This document shows positions 25,601-34,584 of a DNA stretch of 64,000 nt, one piece after another (the first letter of the stretch is position 1; every line of letters begins with the position of its first letter). This DNA is from Hyposmocoma kahamanoa (Eukaryota; Arthropoda; Insecta; Lepidoptera; Cosmopterigidae): the NCBI RefSeq assembly GCF_003589595.1, contig NW_020653852.1, positions 6,769,118-6,833,117 on the forward strand, written 5' to 3'. A program made the translations under genes and the position numbers. The notes below the pieces were generated by a model that searched no databases, had not been told where the DNA came from, and was given only the letters and a program-made list of their open reading frames with translations.

Positions 25601-28600
25601 CAAAACAAACAAACGACTACCAGGTAACTACCGATTACCCAAACTCTTCAGCACAGAACTACAGATATCAACCGAAGTCAAGTACTTGGGAGTAATACTG
25701 GACAAGTTGAACTGGAACAAACATCTGAACAACAAAATTCAAAAAGCTACTATTACCTTCTGGCAGTGCCATAGAATGGTAGGTAAACAATGGAGACTTT
25801 CACCCAAGATAACACTATGGCTCTACACAGCGGTGATAAGACCCATGATCAGTTACGGCGCGATAGTATGGTGGCCACGAAACAAACTGACGACCGCAAT
25901 CGACAAGCTGGACAAATTCCAAAAACTCGCTTGCATGGCGACGACTGGCTGCATGAGGACAACTCCAACTGCGGCCCTCGAAGCGATCCTGGACCTTCGA
26001 TCCCTCCCACTGTTCATCAGACGGGAAGCGGCGTCAACAGCAGTGCGTCTAAACAGAGCTGGCCTTTGGAAGCACATGAGGACCCCACATACAGAAATCC
26101 TTTATAAGACAGTCATAGAGGAACCGCTACTGGAGGCGGTTGTGGATAGGATCCCAAAACAATACATCTTTGACAAAAAATACAAGATACAATTGTTTTC
26201 TCTGAGGGGTTACACATTGTAGTTGGAAACGCCGGAACACTAAAGTAGGACACGCGCTATTGTCTCCTTGAGGAATTAACCAAGTAAAACTCTTGATAGA
26301 AAACATGTTGAGATTTCTTGCATATCTAAGTTCCCAATAATTCACAGGCATTTGTAATTTGTCATAAATTACAAAACTAAATATGATTTCAAAACAAAAA
26401 AGTATATATTAAGCATAGCTTAACTGTGATGTGCACACAAGTTTGGTTTCAAGTCTTTGTTTGTTCACTTTAGCCTGTACAAATGTTTTGGCAAAAAAGA
26501 ATCTAGTTGTGTGCATGTCTGTTGACCTCATGTTTGTTTGCACTATAACAGTACTGTAAATATTAAATTAAGAAGTTTCTAACGTCTCTGGAGTACTAAA
26601 GGATCGTGGTTGCGGACATTTAAAAGGTTAAAGGCTTAAGTCCATCTACAATTACCAAAACTTACCTAAGTCTAAAGAATATGCACAAGTAGATTCAAAT
26701 GAATCGTCCTTTTCGTCTACAACATTGTGGAAGTAATCAAATACATCCCATTGTTGTTCTCGAGCAGCGTAATCAAATGCAGTCAACCCATCTAAGTCAC
26801 ATCTTAATGGATCTCCTCCGCAACCAATAAGAAGTTTGATATTGTCCAGACGGCCCCATATTGCTGCTATGTGGACTGGAGTTATACCGTCTTCATTGCT
26901 GAAAGACAAACATAAATAATAAGCGTCAGACAATAATGTCAATTCCTTGGTCTCAAATTAGGGAATTTTCTGTAGTATGAGTACTAGAGCATTTGAATTG
27001 ACTCTGGAGCACTACCCAGGACACTCCGACCAGTACTCTGCATAATTATTAATACAAAGATTGAACACTCAGAAAAAATTCCTTCAATCTGGCTGGATTC
27101 GAACCGATGTCTTCTAGCATATCGTGCCTGATGCTATACCAACTAAGCCATACAAAGAATCAGCAGACCTCACAAATTTTTCAATGTGTTTTATTATCTT
27201 ATATTATAAAAGTTAACTGCCCTTCATTGGTCCTACCAGGAATTGAACACAGGACCCAGCTCAACTCATCCAGCACCCACAGTACAAACCATATGCTCAC
27301 AGGGGTCATAAGTAACCATTTATTTGTTATGTATAATAATATTAATATTAGCCTCTATTGCCGATACATGTCTCAAATGTTACTATACAATTCATTAATA
27401 AAAAATGCAGTACATTTCATTATTATACAATATAAAAAATAACCATTCTTAAATTAATAATAAAAACAATCAATATAAAACATACATAATATTTTAATTA
27501 AAAATTAATACTTCTTAATAATTTCATTATAAATTTATGTATTTTTCTGTGATTAAATTACCTCTACCTCACTAGTTACTTTTTCAATTACAAGTTTGTA
27601 TTCAGACAATATTTCATTATACAAATCTTGGAAATGAAGCAAATTTTTTGTTACACTTCAATGGTGGATTTGTTGACAAACCAACATTTCAGTTTCATTA
27701 CAGGCCTTATGGTCATGGCTGACCAAGGTGTTAAAGTTATCAACCAGTTATGTCTAATATTAACGCAAATCATCCCATTTTAATTTTCTTTTTGTAATAT
27801 TAAGTGATGGGAAGAACAAGTTGGGCACCTGTTGGTAAACGACATGCCCATCCATAACAGTTGTAGTGCCACTCACAGCTTTAAATAGCAAAGATATGAG
27901 GTGGCACTGCCTCTGCACCAATTGCCCTGAGACATAATTTGAGAAATCCAATTGTGCCTTTAATTTCACCAGCATCCTTACCCTTCAAAACCGGAATGCA
28001 GTAATGCTCACATTACTGCTTGGCAGCAGAAATAGGTAAGGTGGCAGTACTTCCCTGGATGAAGTCTTTCACAAGGAGCTCTACTGCTAATAAACTATAT
28101 TAATATGAGACATAACTGGTTGATGACTTCACCTTCTCAGTCAGCCAAGGCTGTGGGACCTATAAATAAACTAACACATCCATTGACTTACAAATAAATG
28201 GATGACGGGTCTAATACAAAAACCACGAAAAAAATGTCCCAAGTCAACCTATTCGAAATTTAAATTGTTATGTCATCGCAGTATCGCGCTGTCCGTAGAA
28301 CAAATGAAGACTAAAGCGGAGTGTCGCGCTCTGTATACGATTTTAGCGCCTTACAAGTGCGGACACTTTTTAGCGCGGACCCGACGTCCATATAATTGTA
28401 AGTCAATGAATACATCGGTTTGTTTGAAAAAACCAGTATACACTACTTACATTTAAAAAAATTGTATTTATGAAATTTATTTAGATTCAAAAGGTTTTAT
28501 TTCAGATGTGTAGCAATCACAAAAACCTAAGAACTTGAGAACAAGATCTTGTTGCAAAAGTTGTGCAATACTTTTGCAGAAATGATAAAAATTTCAAAAA

Positions 28601-29139
28601 TTTAAAGTAAATGTCTTCATACCATAAGTTGGGAACAGCCCCATGTTTTAACAATAATTCTGTGCATTCCCTAGACTTCTGTATAGGGTCTATACCGACT
28701 GCTAAGTGGAGAACTCCAATGCCTTTGCAAAGCAATATTTCATTTAGATCAACTTGAGTCTGTGTTAAAAAACTTTCCACAGATCTGAAAAAAAAAACAA
28801 TACAAATAAGTAATATGCAGCCACTGACTTACAATTACATGCAGCTGATCTATTCACTCTTATACCAGTTGCAAATGAATAATACAAAAAGGAAATATAT
28901 TTTTCTATTTAGACAAACTTGTATGGTATTTGATAAATTAATAAATGCATTTCTATGAAGAATTTGAAAGAAATTGATTTAAATTTAATCATTATAGTGT
29001 ATGTAGTCGATAAATTTTGTGATTTATGTATAAATGCTTACATTCAAGAACAATATTAAACAATTATTATTGGTACATACCTTACGTCACCACATTGAAT
29101 TAAATCGTATAATTTGAACAACTCCTTAGTGGAACCCAT
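13900..29139 (-). CDS. Ankle1: ANKLE1/LEM-3-type ankyrin-LEM-GIY-YIG endonuclease, eight exons
   Basis: Eight minus-strand exons join in phase into 2427 bases (808 aa): 29139-29081, 28784-28623, 26898-26666, 22426-21655, 19191-18824, 18776-18570, 18110-17850 and 14264-13900. Domains in order: ankyrin repeats (about 40-140, e.g. GVLHLAVG and GITPVHIAAIWGRLDNIKLL); a Ser/Asn/Thr-rich linker (about 150-530); a LEM domain (about 552-590, YDNNTLRAELLKLGF); and a GIY-YIG nuclease (about 648-808). In the nuclease, YLLLDP supplies Tyr651, FYVGKGK supplies Tyr684, followed by RTRPYSHL, and Glu747 lies in YTYEASMIDVIG. This architecture is specific to ANKLE1/LEM-3, a non-nuclear nuclease that in worms and mammals cuts DNA of chromatin bridges at the midbody. 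The exon 5/6 junction is the weak point. Human ANKLE1 is about 615 aa; the extra length here is linker. Function is inferred from the family. Confidence 0.85.
14384..14725. mobile_element. MITE-like element with duplicated end, in intron 7
   Basis: Termini gtgtagtatagatagac and its near-complement (ending 14725) are inverted. The left-end sequence, with tctaactgcaacatgtgg and tattgcttggttagcaa, occurs twice in direct orientation (14384 and about 14510). An inverted version follows at about 14615-14725, with an (AT)n run at about 14651-14680. Non-coding. Confidence 0.6.
14735..15025 (+). repeat. Possible retroelement 5' fragment
   Basis: Denser GC and a short frame from ATG 14862 (MVPKVDYIDFESATP, then VYVSEKRN) resemble the 5' leader and ORF1 start of a lepidopteran retroelement. 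There is no second copy in the window to confirm it, and the frame stops after about 35 codons. Confidence 0.3.
15625..16056. mobile_element. Possible hAT-like MITE
   Basis: The left terminus ctgtgatgggca and right terminus tgcctatctctg are inverted at 9 of 12 bases. Both lie next to GGGTTTTAACCC-type blocks. Termini of the CAGNGATGGGCA type are common in hAT elements. I did not find a clear 8-bp duplication. Confidence 0.3.
16139..16345 (+). repeat. Dispersed repeat F, copy 1
   Basis: Matches 39536-39735 in the same orientation: ttaacatat-tggaatc, cgagatct-caac, aaaaaactttaagtgccaatatctc and aaaatgcaaatgcgtt. Non-coding. Confidence 0.65.
16820..16980 (+). mobile_element. tRNA-derived SINE, family A, copy 2 (head damaged)
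   Basis: The box B end (cgattcccgggccgggag), full body (gtttgggtgtaatttgtggt) and (TTA)n tail are present. The box A head is replaced by a scrambled GC-rich segment from about 16775. Confidence 0.75.
17091..17475 (+). repeat. Dispersed repeat B, split by a Harbinger MITE
   Basis: Opens with agtgacgggatgaacaag and gtaagcgacac-like sequence, and resumes after 17334 with gtccaatgtgcctgtaattt and attactgcttggcag. The 165-bp MITE at 17170-17334 interrupts it at a TAA. Repeat B recurs at 17513, 27802 and 53262; the type is widespread in Lepidoptera but I cannot name its family. Confidence 0.7.
17170..17334. mobile_element. PIF/Harbinger-like MITE, 165 bp
   Basis: The termini gggtcgtattccagaactct and its complement are perfect over the first bases. 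The element is flanked by TAA on both sides (17167-17169 and 17335-17337). A GGG start with a 3-bp TWA target fits PIF/Harbinger. It matches the array at 35984-36777. Confidence 0.8.
17513..17790 (+). repeat. Dispersed repeat B, copy 3
   Basis: Near-complete: agtgacgggatgaacaa, gtaagcgacacgcctatcca, aagttgaaaagtcctgtg, attactgcttggcggcagaa and gtggcagtac. It directly follows the copy at 17091-17475. Confidence 0.7.
17850..18110 (-). CDS. Ankle1: ANKLE1-like exon 7 (GIY-YIG N-terminal part)
   Basis: The acceptor is cttttcacag and the donor is AAAAG/gtaaga. Contains SFTYLLLDPR and SIFYVGKGK, the two half-motifs of the GIY-YIG fold, with the intron falling inside the GKGK codons. The next exon restores GKGKRTRPYSHLY exactly. 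Confidence 0.85.
18570..18776 (-). CDS. Ankle1: ANKLE1-like exon 6 (LEM domain)
   Basis: Encodes the LEM fold: YDNNTLRAELLKLGFNAGPI then NSTRTLYLKKLQAL. LEM domains bind BAF. The donor AAAA/gtatgt is strong. The 5' boundary is uncertain: its frame differs from exon 5, and a 47-nt GT-AG intron (18777-18823) is the only short solution I found. Confidence 0.65.
18824..19191 (-). CDS. Ankle1: ANKLE1-like exon 5 (linker with internal repeat)
   Basis: Proposed from an acceptor at 19192-19194 (aactttaaacag) that gives the right phase; the coding frame itself extends further upstream. It holds a duplicated motif: NIKYHPSIKISTTFGQTF and NVKYHPSIKISQKFGQNF about 50 residues apart. The 3' end at 18824 is tentative (AAAAG/gtatac). 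Confidence 0.55.
19322..19386 (+). repeat. Dispersed repeat E, fragment
   Basis: aaccgacttcgatt, gttgg/attggaaag, tagtggtcccat and aaatttgaagaaaat match the copy at 54711-55162. Common lepidopteran repeat of unknown class. Confidence 0.55.
19978..20121 (-). repeat. Dispersed repeat E, copy 2
   Basis: On the minus strand: acgacttcaaaaaaaggag, cgcgataact, gtgaaccg, ttttttgttggaaagaggg-like sequence and cccatttaaatttga. It abuts the SINE at 20129. Confidence 0.6.
20129..20322 (+). mobile_element. tRNA-derived SINE, family A, copy 3
   Basis: Head gcctccgtggccgatcggt (box A), gggttggattcccgggcc (box B), family body and a short TTATTG tail. It lies beside repeat E in intron 4. Confidence 0.8.
20323..21654. 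other. Rest of ANKLE1-like intron 4
   Basis: AT-rich sequence between SINE copy 3 and exon 4. No repeat family or coding segment recognised. Confidence 0.35.
21655..22426 (-). CDS. Ankle1: ANKLE1-like exon 4 (linker)
   Basis: A 772-base exon between tatttcag and gtaagt. It encodes a polar, Ser/Thr/Asn/Asp-rich, probably disordered linker with many potential phosphosites (e.g. RRSSASSGVSSNLSGGS). It contains no known domain. It belongs to the gene by phase at both ends and its uninterrupted frame. Confidence 0.75.
22583..22825 (-). mobile_element. tRNA-derived SINE, family A, copy 4
   Basis: A minus-strand full-length copy: box A (tggccgaacggttacc), box B (ggttcgattcccgggccggg), body, then a long (TTA)n tail at 22583-22626 in plus coordinates. 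The intact boxes make this one of the best-preserved copies. Confidence 0.85.
22831..22860. repeat. Perfect 30-bp palindrome
   Basis: cgaatcgatctatat followed immediately by its exact reverse complement, with no spacer. It lies five bases beyond the SINE head and before the dead LINE. Confidence 0.85.
22900..26222 (+). pseudogene. Dead two-ORF LINE (I/Jockey-superfamily)
   Basis: Sits in ANKLE1-like intron 3, antisense to the gene. ORF1 remnants run about 23071-24003 (e.g. DADMVQVVLCQHLAQG and LYTDVPPEKTGTT). ORF2 starts near 24018 with an endonuclease domain (LHIVQSNLHHNQAA, an in-frame stop, VATDSNAHHPLWG). A gap around 24530 follows, then RT: YKAPGQDGVFPALL, REVKVIFIQKPGKPDY, SFRPISLTSF, GCPQRGVLSPLL and GYADDIAIL near 25470, ending at 26222. 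Several stops, frame changes and a short internal duplication near 25180-25220 kill it. No RNase H domain is seen. KPGKPDY-SFRPISL and two ORFs fit the LOA/Jockey/R1 group. The 5' boundary is approximate. Confidence 0.85.
26666..26898 (-). CDS. Ankle1: ANKLE1-like exon 3 (ankyrin repeats)
   Basis: The acceptor is gtctttcag and the donor is TTAG/gtaagt. It contains the strongest ankyrin signature of the gene, GITPVHIAAIWGRLDNIKLL, followed by GLTAFDYAAREQQWDVFDYF, and then acidic sequence leading into the linker. Confidence 0.85.
27088..27156 (-). mobile_element. tRNA-like SINE head (second SINE type)
   Basis: On the minus strand: atggcttagttggtatagc (box A) and catcggttcgaatccagcc (box B). 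The acceptor stem does not pair, so it is not a working tRNA gene. It is probably the head of a degraded SINE that continues to about 26960. Confidence 0.5.
27215..27310 (-). repeat. Dispersed SINE-like repeat D, copy 1
   Basis: Minus-strand ggtttgtactgtgggtgctg and tgttcaattcctggtag. The first block matches ggtttgcactgtgggcgctg at 32460. Two shared blocks only, so the class is tentative. Confidence 0.4.
27802..28095 (+). repeat. Dispersed repeat B, copy 4
   Basis: Full-length: aagtgatgggaagaacaag, gcccatccataacagt, ccctgagacataatttgag, attactgcttggcagcagaa, gtggcagtact and tcacaaggagctctactgct. In intron 2. Confidence 0.75.
28181..28408. mobile_element. hAT-type MITE, 228 bp
   Basis: The termini cattgacttacaa and its complement are exact. 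Flanks aacacatc / aatacatc are an 8-bp target duplication with one mismatch, as expected for hAT. The same 228-bp element lies inverted at 41686-41913, and a 30-bp derivative at 33162-33191. In intron 2. Confidence 0.85.
28623..28784 (-). CDS. Ankle1: ANKLE1-like exon 2 (ankyrin repeat)
   Basis: The acceptor is tttttttcag and the donor is ATG/gtatga. It encodes an ankyrin repeat with GIGVLHLAVG and CTELLLKHGAVPN. The split Cys codon TG/C is completed by exon 3. Confidence 0.8.
29081..29139 (-). CDS. Ankle1: ANKLE1-like exon 1 (start codon)
   Basis: ATG is at 29139-29137 (minus strand). It reads MGSTKELFKLYDLIQCGDV and ends in a split Arg codon before the donor gtatgt. The ELF-LI--GDV pattern is typical of the start of an ankyrin region. 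This ATG is the first in the frame that splices correctly to exon 2. Confidence 0.75.
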
Positions 29140-29889
29140 GGTTTCGCAACTTAGATAATAATTATTAGTCATAGGCGGTCGACTTGTAAAAAGTGAGACC
29201 ATTTCCTGTGTAGTTTCCTGTTACGTTATAATGTTAATAAAGAATTAATTTTAATATTTCATTTAGTACGTAAACACGAGTGTGTATTCCAAGTAACGAT
29301 GATTTGAAAATCGCTCCCACAATCACATTTTTAAAGTTAAATTCATTCAAACAAGTCTATTTTTGTTGAATTTCAAATTAACGTCACACTTTCGCGAAAT
29401 GTCCTTTGTTTATGTTTGGTTTGCGTTACGTTCGACGCTAGGTTCGAGATAATTTGAAGCGTTTATTTCGAAGCACAAACTTATTATTGACTCATACTTT
29501 TTATTGTCCGATGTTTAATTTACTTATCATTAGGGTTAGTAAATTTACTAGAATTTTATTTTTTTTATAAATATTCATCCTTACTTCAATACATACAACA
29601 TCAATGACAGACGTTGTCGGTGATCAGTGCACATCATATGCACAGAACACTATCATAATATGTGTTCTTTTTCCATCCTTTAAGATGACTTGTGTACTTT
29701 TGTTGTGCACTTGATGTACATAGCAATGCATAGATGGCAGCACTAGTTGCAATGTTAAAAAGTGTTATGCTCAATTAATACGTATATAAAAAAAACCAGA
29801 AGTTGGTTCTTTATTTCTTTGGCTCTGAAATGTGTATTTTTATTTAAATATCAGACCAAACAATAATTTTCAATTAAGTTAAATTGTGT
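29140..29889 (-). promoter_or_regulatory. 5' flank of the ANKLE1-like gene
   Basis: This interval must hold the 5' UTR and promoter of the minus-strand gene, since the start codon is at 29139 and a transposon begins near 29890. I see no clear TATA box, and no coding sequence or repeat. Confidence 0.35.
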
Positions 29890-30129
29890 AGTTATAATCA
29901 ATGGGTTCCAACCGCGTAAATACGCGTATTCCATCCAATTAATCGATTCTAAATAGAATAATTTTTGTTCAAGTATTTGTTGATTACAAGTAGTGTCAAT
30001 TTTAAAAATAATGTCCATCTTTTTGTAACAGAAGATCTTATCGATTAATTTAAATAATGAAAAGCACGTCGATGAAATGAAATAAAATTAAATGAAACAA
30101 TTTATTTCAGACAGTTACAAGTTCATATG

Positions 30130-30455
30130 GTGTTAGTAGGTACTTACAAGCTTACAACTATGTTAGTAGACAGCAAAGTATTCATTTTCATGAATAAGGA
30201 TGGATATCCAATACTTAATGATTGGGCTGTCCATCCTCTCTGCTACCTACCACTTTCATATATATACAAAGTACTTTGTGCCTACCACCTTAGGAAGTCT
30301 GTTGGTGCTGCCTCTCATTCTGGCCAACAGGGATGCCACTCTCTTGCGAACGACTGCCTGAAAACTATCAATTTTAGCCTCCGCGAACATTCTCGAGGCA
30401 TTACAGTATCGAGGCAGCCCCAACAATCCCTGAGGGCGTTGTTGAATATATATGA
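30130..30455 (-). pseudogene. LINE 3' coding fragment
   Basis: On the minus strand one frame reads CNASRMFAEAKIDSFQAVVR then KRVASLLARMRGSTNRLPK. It is parallel to CSASGMFAEAQMDGFMAIVR at 35605-35930, so both are C-terminal ends of the same LINE type. It interrupts the Harbinger-like element. Confidence 0.65.
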
Positions 30456-31573
30456 AGTTGCGACTGCCTTAATTAATTTTACTAGATGGTTTTCTGTTGA
30501 TAATTGATCAAATTGATGAATGGCAAGACAAATGAAAAAGTTACTGCTGACAAAATATGGTAAAATCTTATTAAACAGAAGAGGTTTACTTAATGACGGC
30601 CTTGTGTGAAATTTTTGTGATTTGTATATTATTTCTCGGATTTCTAACTCTGCTACTTTGCATTTTTGGATAGCATCTCAGGTGGGATAAACTAGACCAC
30701 CTTTGTCCTCGAAAGCAATGAACTCATACGTATGACCAACTCGAGGTTTTTGTAAAGACAGAACATTGTTAATTCTTTGCTTAAAATTACAAATACTACT
30801 GATAATAGATACTACAAAAATGAAAAAAAAAAAACGAAACGTTACTAAATATTATATCAAAAGAGTTATAGAATATTTTTATAATATTGCTAAGGTCATA
30901 ATAATTTTTGTGCCTTGTTTTCAAAATCGATCAGAATCGAGAGCAGTGTTGCCTAACGTATGCATCACTAAATGTTAAATTTGGCCAAAAAAATCTACGG
31001 ACAACAGCACATTAGACTACACATTTTTGTTCGAAAATCGCCTCCATTGCAACGGAAAAAGATATCACCAACGACGCCGTACCATGAAACTGAATGCATT
31101 ATACAAAAATGCGTTCGTTCGGTATTCATGGCGGATTAACAAAGGATCACAAATATATCGTACCAAGTAAATGCCGCAATGTATTACAAATCATGAGGTA
31201 TACCGGTTGCATATTTGTTTTCTCGAAATTCATACAAAACCAAAATAATTGTTTTTAAAATAAATTATGCATCTTCTGATTACAAAATCACTTGCCCGTG
31301 GAAGGAAACGTCCCTGTTTATCTGTTTACCCACAGTTATAGTGCTTGTGCAGTTTATAATAACACAATTATGCATTTTTCGACTGGTGTTTATCTACGAT
31401 CACGGTCCAGCGCGTTCTGAAGTGCAGCAGCGACAAATAGGTGAATTTCACTTAAGTGCACTCTACATTCTCGTCGAGACATCCCGGTCTCGGGTCTCGC
31501 CGGGACAGCACGAGACCGAGAGTGGCTCTCCACATTCTCGCCCGCGCAGTTGTCCGTTTGGTCGTCATACAAG

Positions 31574-31740
31574 ATGAATGTGTTAGATACGTCTGTTGCT
31601 GCAGCATTATGTGCTGTAGCATATTACAATATTTTGTTAATTCGAGAAAAAAAAACTTATTAAGAGACATTGTAATAGACGCAGATGGTGGATTACATCA
31701 ATACATCGCAACAGAACACTGCGGTTATTGCCGGCGAACT
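31574..31740 (+). pseudogene. Harbinger transposase N-terminal remnant
   Basis: ATG 31574 opens MNVLDTSVAAALCAVAYYNI. A one-base slip at the nine-A run (31647-31655) then joins a frame with RRRWWITSIHRNRT, the basic-aromatic segment near the start of many PIF/Harbinger (HARBI1-like) nucleases. The rest of the transposase is absent. No DDE residues are present, so it is inactive. Confidence 0.5.
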
Positions 31741-31975
31741 GCAGTGACGGGAATGTGGAGGAAAGGTTCTCGCGCAAACACAAAACAACACGGCTCTCGT
31801 GTTGATTCGGGTCCGAAATACCGACACGAAGTGGAGACCACACGAACATAGGCGAGACTTAACGAATATGGTCGTACACTCTCGTATTTGGCTGTTCTCG
31901 TTAAGTTTTGGCAAGAATGTGGAGCGGGCATTACCTACTTTGGGCACGCGAAGTACGTACACTTGCGGCGTAACT

Positions 31976-32170
31976 GCCTCCATGGCCGAACGGTCACCAT
32001 GCCAGACTGCCACGCAGAGGTCCCAGGTTATATTCCCGGGCCGGGTGAAATATTTGTATGGACTACAATTATTTCTCTCGTGAGTTTGGGTGTAATTTGT
32101 GGTTGTCTATGTGTGTGTACATGGCACCCGCGACACAGGGTTTCCCTAGTACGGATGTTGAGTGTGTGAG
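31976..32170 (+). mobile_element. tRNA-derived SINE, family A, copy 5
   Basis: Head gcctccatggccgaacggtc, then ggttatattcccgggccggg (box B with one change), full body and a short end gtgtgtgag without a long tail. It abuts the Harbinger-like element. Confidence 0.85.
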
Positions 32171-32437
32171 TGGCCATTTCGGGCATTTAAATTTTTAATA
32201 AATTTATTGTAATAAATAATGTCTCGCATAGACTTACTTTATTAATACGGCTAGGGTTGGCTGGAAGAGATCTCTTTTAGAGATAAACTCACCTTTGTGT
32301 ATGTCCTTTGTAACATGTCATTTTTAATGTCATTTATTTGTACAATAAAGAATTACTATTTTCCCTAACTCTTAAATTGAAGATATAAAGTGACAATGGA
32401 GTTAGGATCCCGAAATTAATATTCTGCCAATATTGAC

Positions 32438-32600
32438 GCCCCGGTGACTCAACGGTTTGCACTGTGGGCGCTGGGTGAGGTGGTCTCCAAAACAAAACTT
32501 CAAAATTGGTTCTCTGGTTCCGTTACTCTGATCACATAGTACAGGATATACTCTAGTTTGAGGCCAGGTCTTACGTGTGGTTGTTTAGGACATTGTTTTT
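32438..32600 (+). repeat. Dispersed SINE-like repeat D, copy 2
   Basis: cggtgactcaacggtttgc (box-A-like) and actgtgggcgctgggtgagg match the minus-strand repeat at 27215-27310. The 3' half is diverged. Confidence 0.4.
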
Positions 32601-33161
32601 TCATTGAATATTGCAAAGTGGTTTATTTTTCAATTATTATGAAATTTATCAAAACTAATATAAAAATTTAGATCTCAATAATTAACATTAAGAAGCATAA
32701 TAAGTGATACAATTTTTTTATAATTCAATTAATTAATTTATGGTCAAAATTAGACAAAATAATGCTTGAAGAAAATAAATTATTAACACAAAAAAAAAAA
32801 TAGTCCTAACAAATATTTTTAAGAGGGAGCAGAGGAAAAATTCCTATTCTTCGATTTGATTTTAGAGGGGTATATCCACTTTAAAATTAAAAATAAAATA
32901 TTGTATGAGTAACTACACGATATATTCAAGCATAGACACTAATCAGAAACAAAACAATAAAGTTTCCTCGATAGATGAAAATCACGAAATGACCTCTAAT
33001 TTTCACATTTTTTCGATTCATCCTCGAAATGCTACAGGTTATTAGGACAAAAATTAGATAATTAATTATATTAATTAATTATTTATGCATGATCGAGAAA
33101 AAATTAAGGTATGTCATAACCAGTTGAAAAATAGTAAATGTCAATAATTAAGTATAAAAAC

Positions 33162-33191
33162 CATTGACTTACAATTATTTGTAAGTCAATG
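33162..33191. mobile_element. Minimal 30-bp hAT element: two terminal repeats only
   Basis: cattgacttacaa, four bases (ttat), then ttgtaagtcaatg: the two 13-bp ends of the 228-bp MITE joined with almost nothing between. Perfect 8-bp duplications ataaaaac flank it (33154-33161 and 33192-33199). Confidence 0.9.
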
Positions 33192-33289
33192 ATAAAAACA
33201 TAAAGTCTATATATGTCATGTCATGAAGGAAATGTTTATAGAGAATTTGTATGAATATTTATGAAGTTATTGTCTTATCATTCAAATAT

Positions 33290-34334
33290 TCACCAATTGT
33301 ATAATAAGTTTTTTGTATTAGTAAGTATTTTAGTTTATTTATAAATGGTGACGTGTTTTATTCTGATTTGACGTTTTCCGGTATTTTATTGAAAATTTTA
33401 ATTGACATAGCTAGGGGATTTGATCTATACATTTCCATTTTCGATGTTGGCATGATTTTGGTATCTTGTGGGAAAGCGACGTGGTAGGTCGCCCGGTTTT
33501 GTGTAAAAATTTGGATATTTTCGCAGTTTTTAGAATGTATATGGATGGTAATGTTAATATTTCTAAACTCTTCAAATATGGTTTACGGCTACCGGTATTC
33601 TTTATGTTTTATGATTCTTATACATATTTTCTGTAGGATTAATAGTGAACCTACTTGCGCATTATTTCCCCATAATATAGTAACATAAGCGTAAGCGTAA
33701 TATGCTGTTATGGCCGTTTTTTAGTTTGTGGTCTTTTTAAGTTCCCAAAGTGCGTATGTAAATCTAGATAATTTCAGCGCTGTCTTTTCTATATGAGCTT
33801 TCCAATTAATATTCGCAAATATCTCAAACCCTAATGACGTGATAGTGTTAACACTTTCTACATATATTGTAGTCCTTGTAGGTGAAGTCTATATATAGTT
33901 AATGGAACTTTTTGTTTTTGTAAAGTTTATTTCTAAGTTATGGTCATTTAGCCAATTTACAATATAATCTAATGCAAGATTCAAGGTGGTGTTTAAATCT
34001 AGATTATAATAAAAAATGTCATCAGCGAATAGTACCTACGCACGTTTGGTTTATAGATTTGCCAGGTCATTTATGTAAATTAAAAATAAAATAAATCCGA
34101 GTACGGAGCCTTGTGTAATTGAATGATTAATTAATTGAATGAAATATTAGAAATTTGTTGGGTTTTATAGCCACAATATTTTATTTCTACTATCTGTTGC
34201 CTGTTTTGTAAATATGATTGAAACCAAGCATTAAATGTAATAGCTCTTATTCCTACCGCATGTAATTTGTTTAATAAAATGTGGTATTGAACCTTGTCGT
34301 ATGCTTTTGTCATATTTAACAATATACCCATCAC
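33290..34334 (-). pseudogene. Dead LINE reverse transcriptase, C-terminal half
   Basis: Minus-strand motifs in order: MTKAYDKVQYHILLNKLHA, WFQSYLQNRQQIVEI, ITQGSVLGFILFLIYINDL, FADDIFYYN (the catalytic YADD block, near 34020), WLNDHNLEINFTKTK, SLGFEI, NWKAHIEKTALKLSRFTYAL and a C-terminal FNKIPENVKSE. Scattered stops and frame changes make it dead. It is the same general LINE type as the fragments at 1-789 and 60.3-64.0 kb. The 3' boundary is approximate. Confidence 0.85.
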
Positions 34335-34584
34335 ATATTTTTATTATATTATATATACATAGGCATTGTGTGCCTTTCACACACGAAAAAATATAGGTAT
34401 TTTATTTAATTTGTCAAGGAACTGACCAGTCCGGTACCCGGTTGGTGGCACTTGGAATCTAACCAAGAATAGACGTTCTTTGTTGATAAGTGTAACACAA
34501 AATAAACGGAAAAACGCTAATTGAAACGAACGTAGGTATTATCTACATCTCAAAGACGACGTCGAAACACATGAATCCCCTTGG

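Larger units (their letters stand above)
29890..31975 (+). mobile_element. PIF/Harbinger-like element, left copy
   Basis: About 2.1 kb that is largely repeated in inverted orientation at 41006-42815, e.g. gagttatagaatattttta at 30866 and its complement at 41196, and cgcgttctgaagtg at 31411. The right end reads cgcgaagtacgtacacttgc then ggcgt. This copy carries a segment (about 31460-31925) missing from the other, including transposase-like coding sequence at 31574. It has received a LINE fragment (30130-30455), and a SINE sits at its right edge. Confidence 0.65.

Noticed and set aside
27088..27156. A functional tRNA gene on the minus strand
   Set aside because: Boxes A and B are good, but the acceptor and anticodon stems do not pair; a SINE head is more likely.
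30766..30978. Lys-rich 70-codon ORF
   Set aside because: It lies in the non-coding part of the Harbinger-like element and its inverted copy does not keep the frame.
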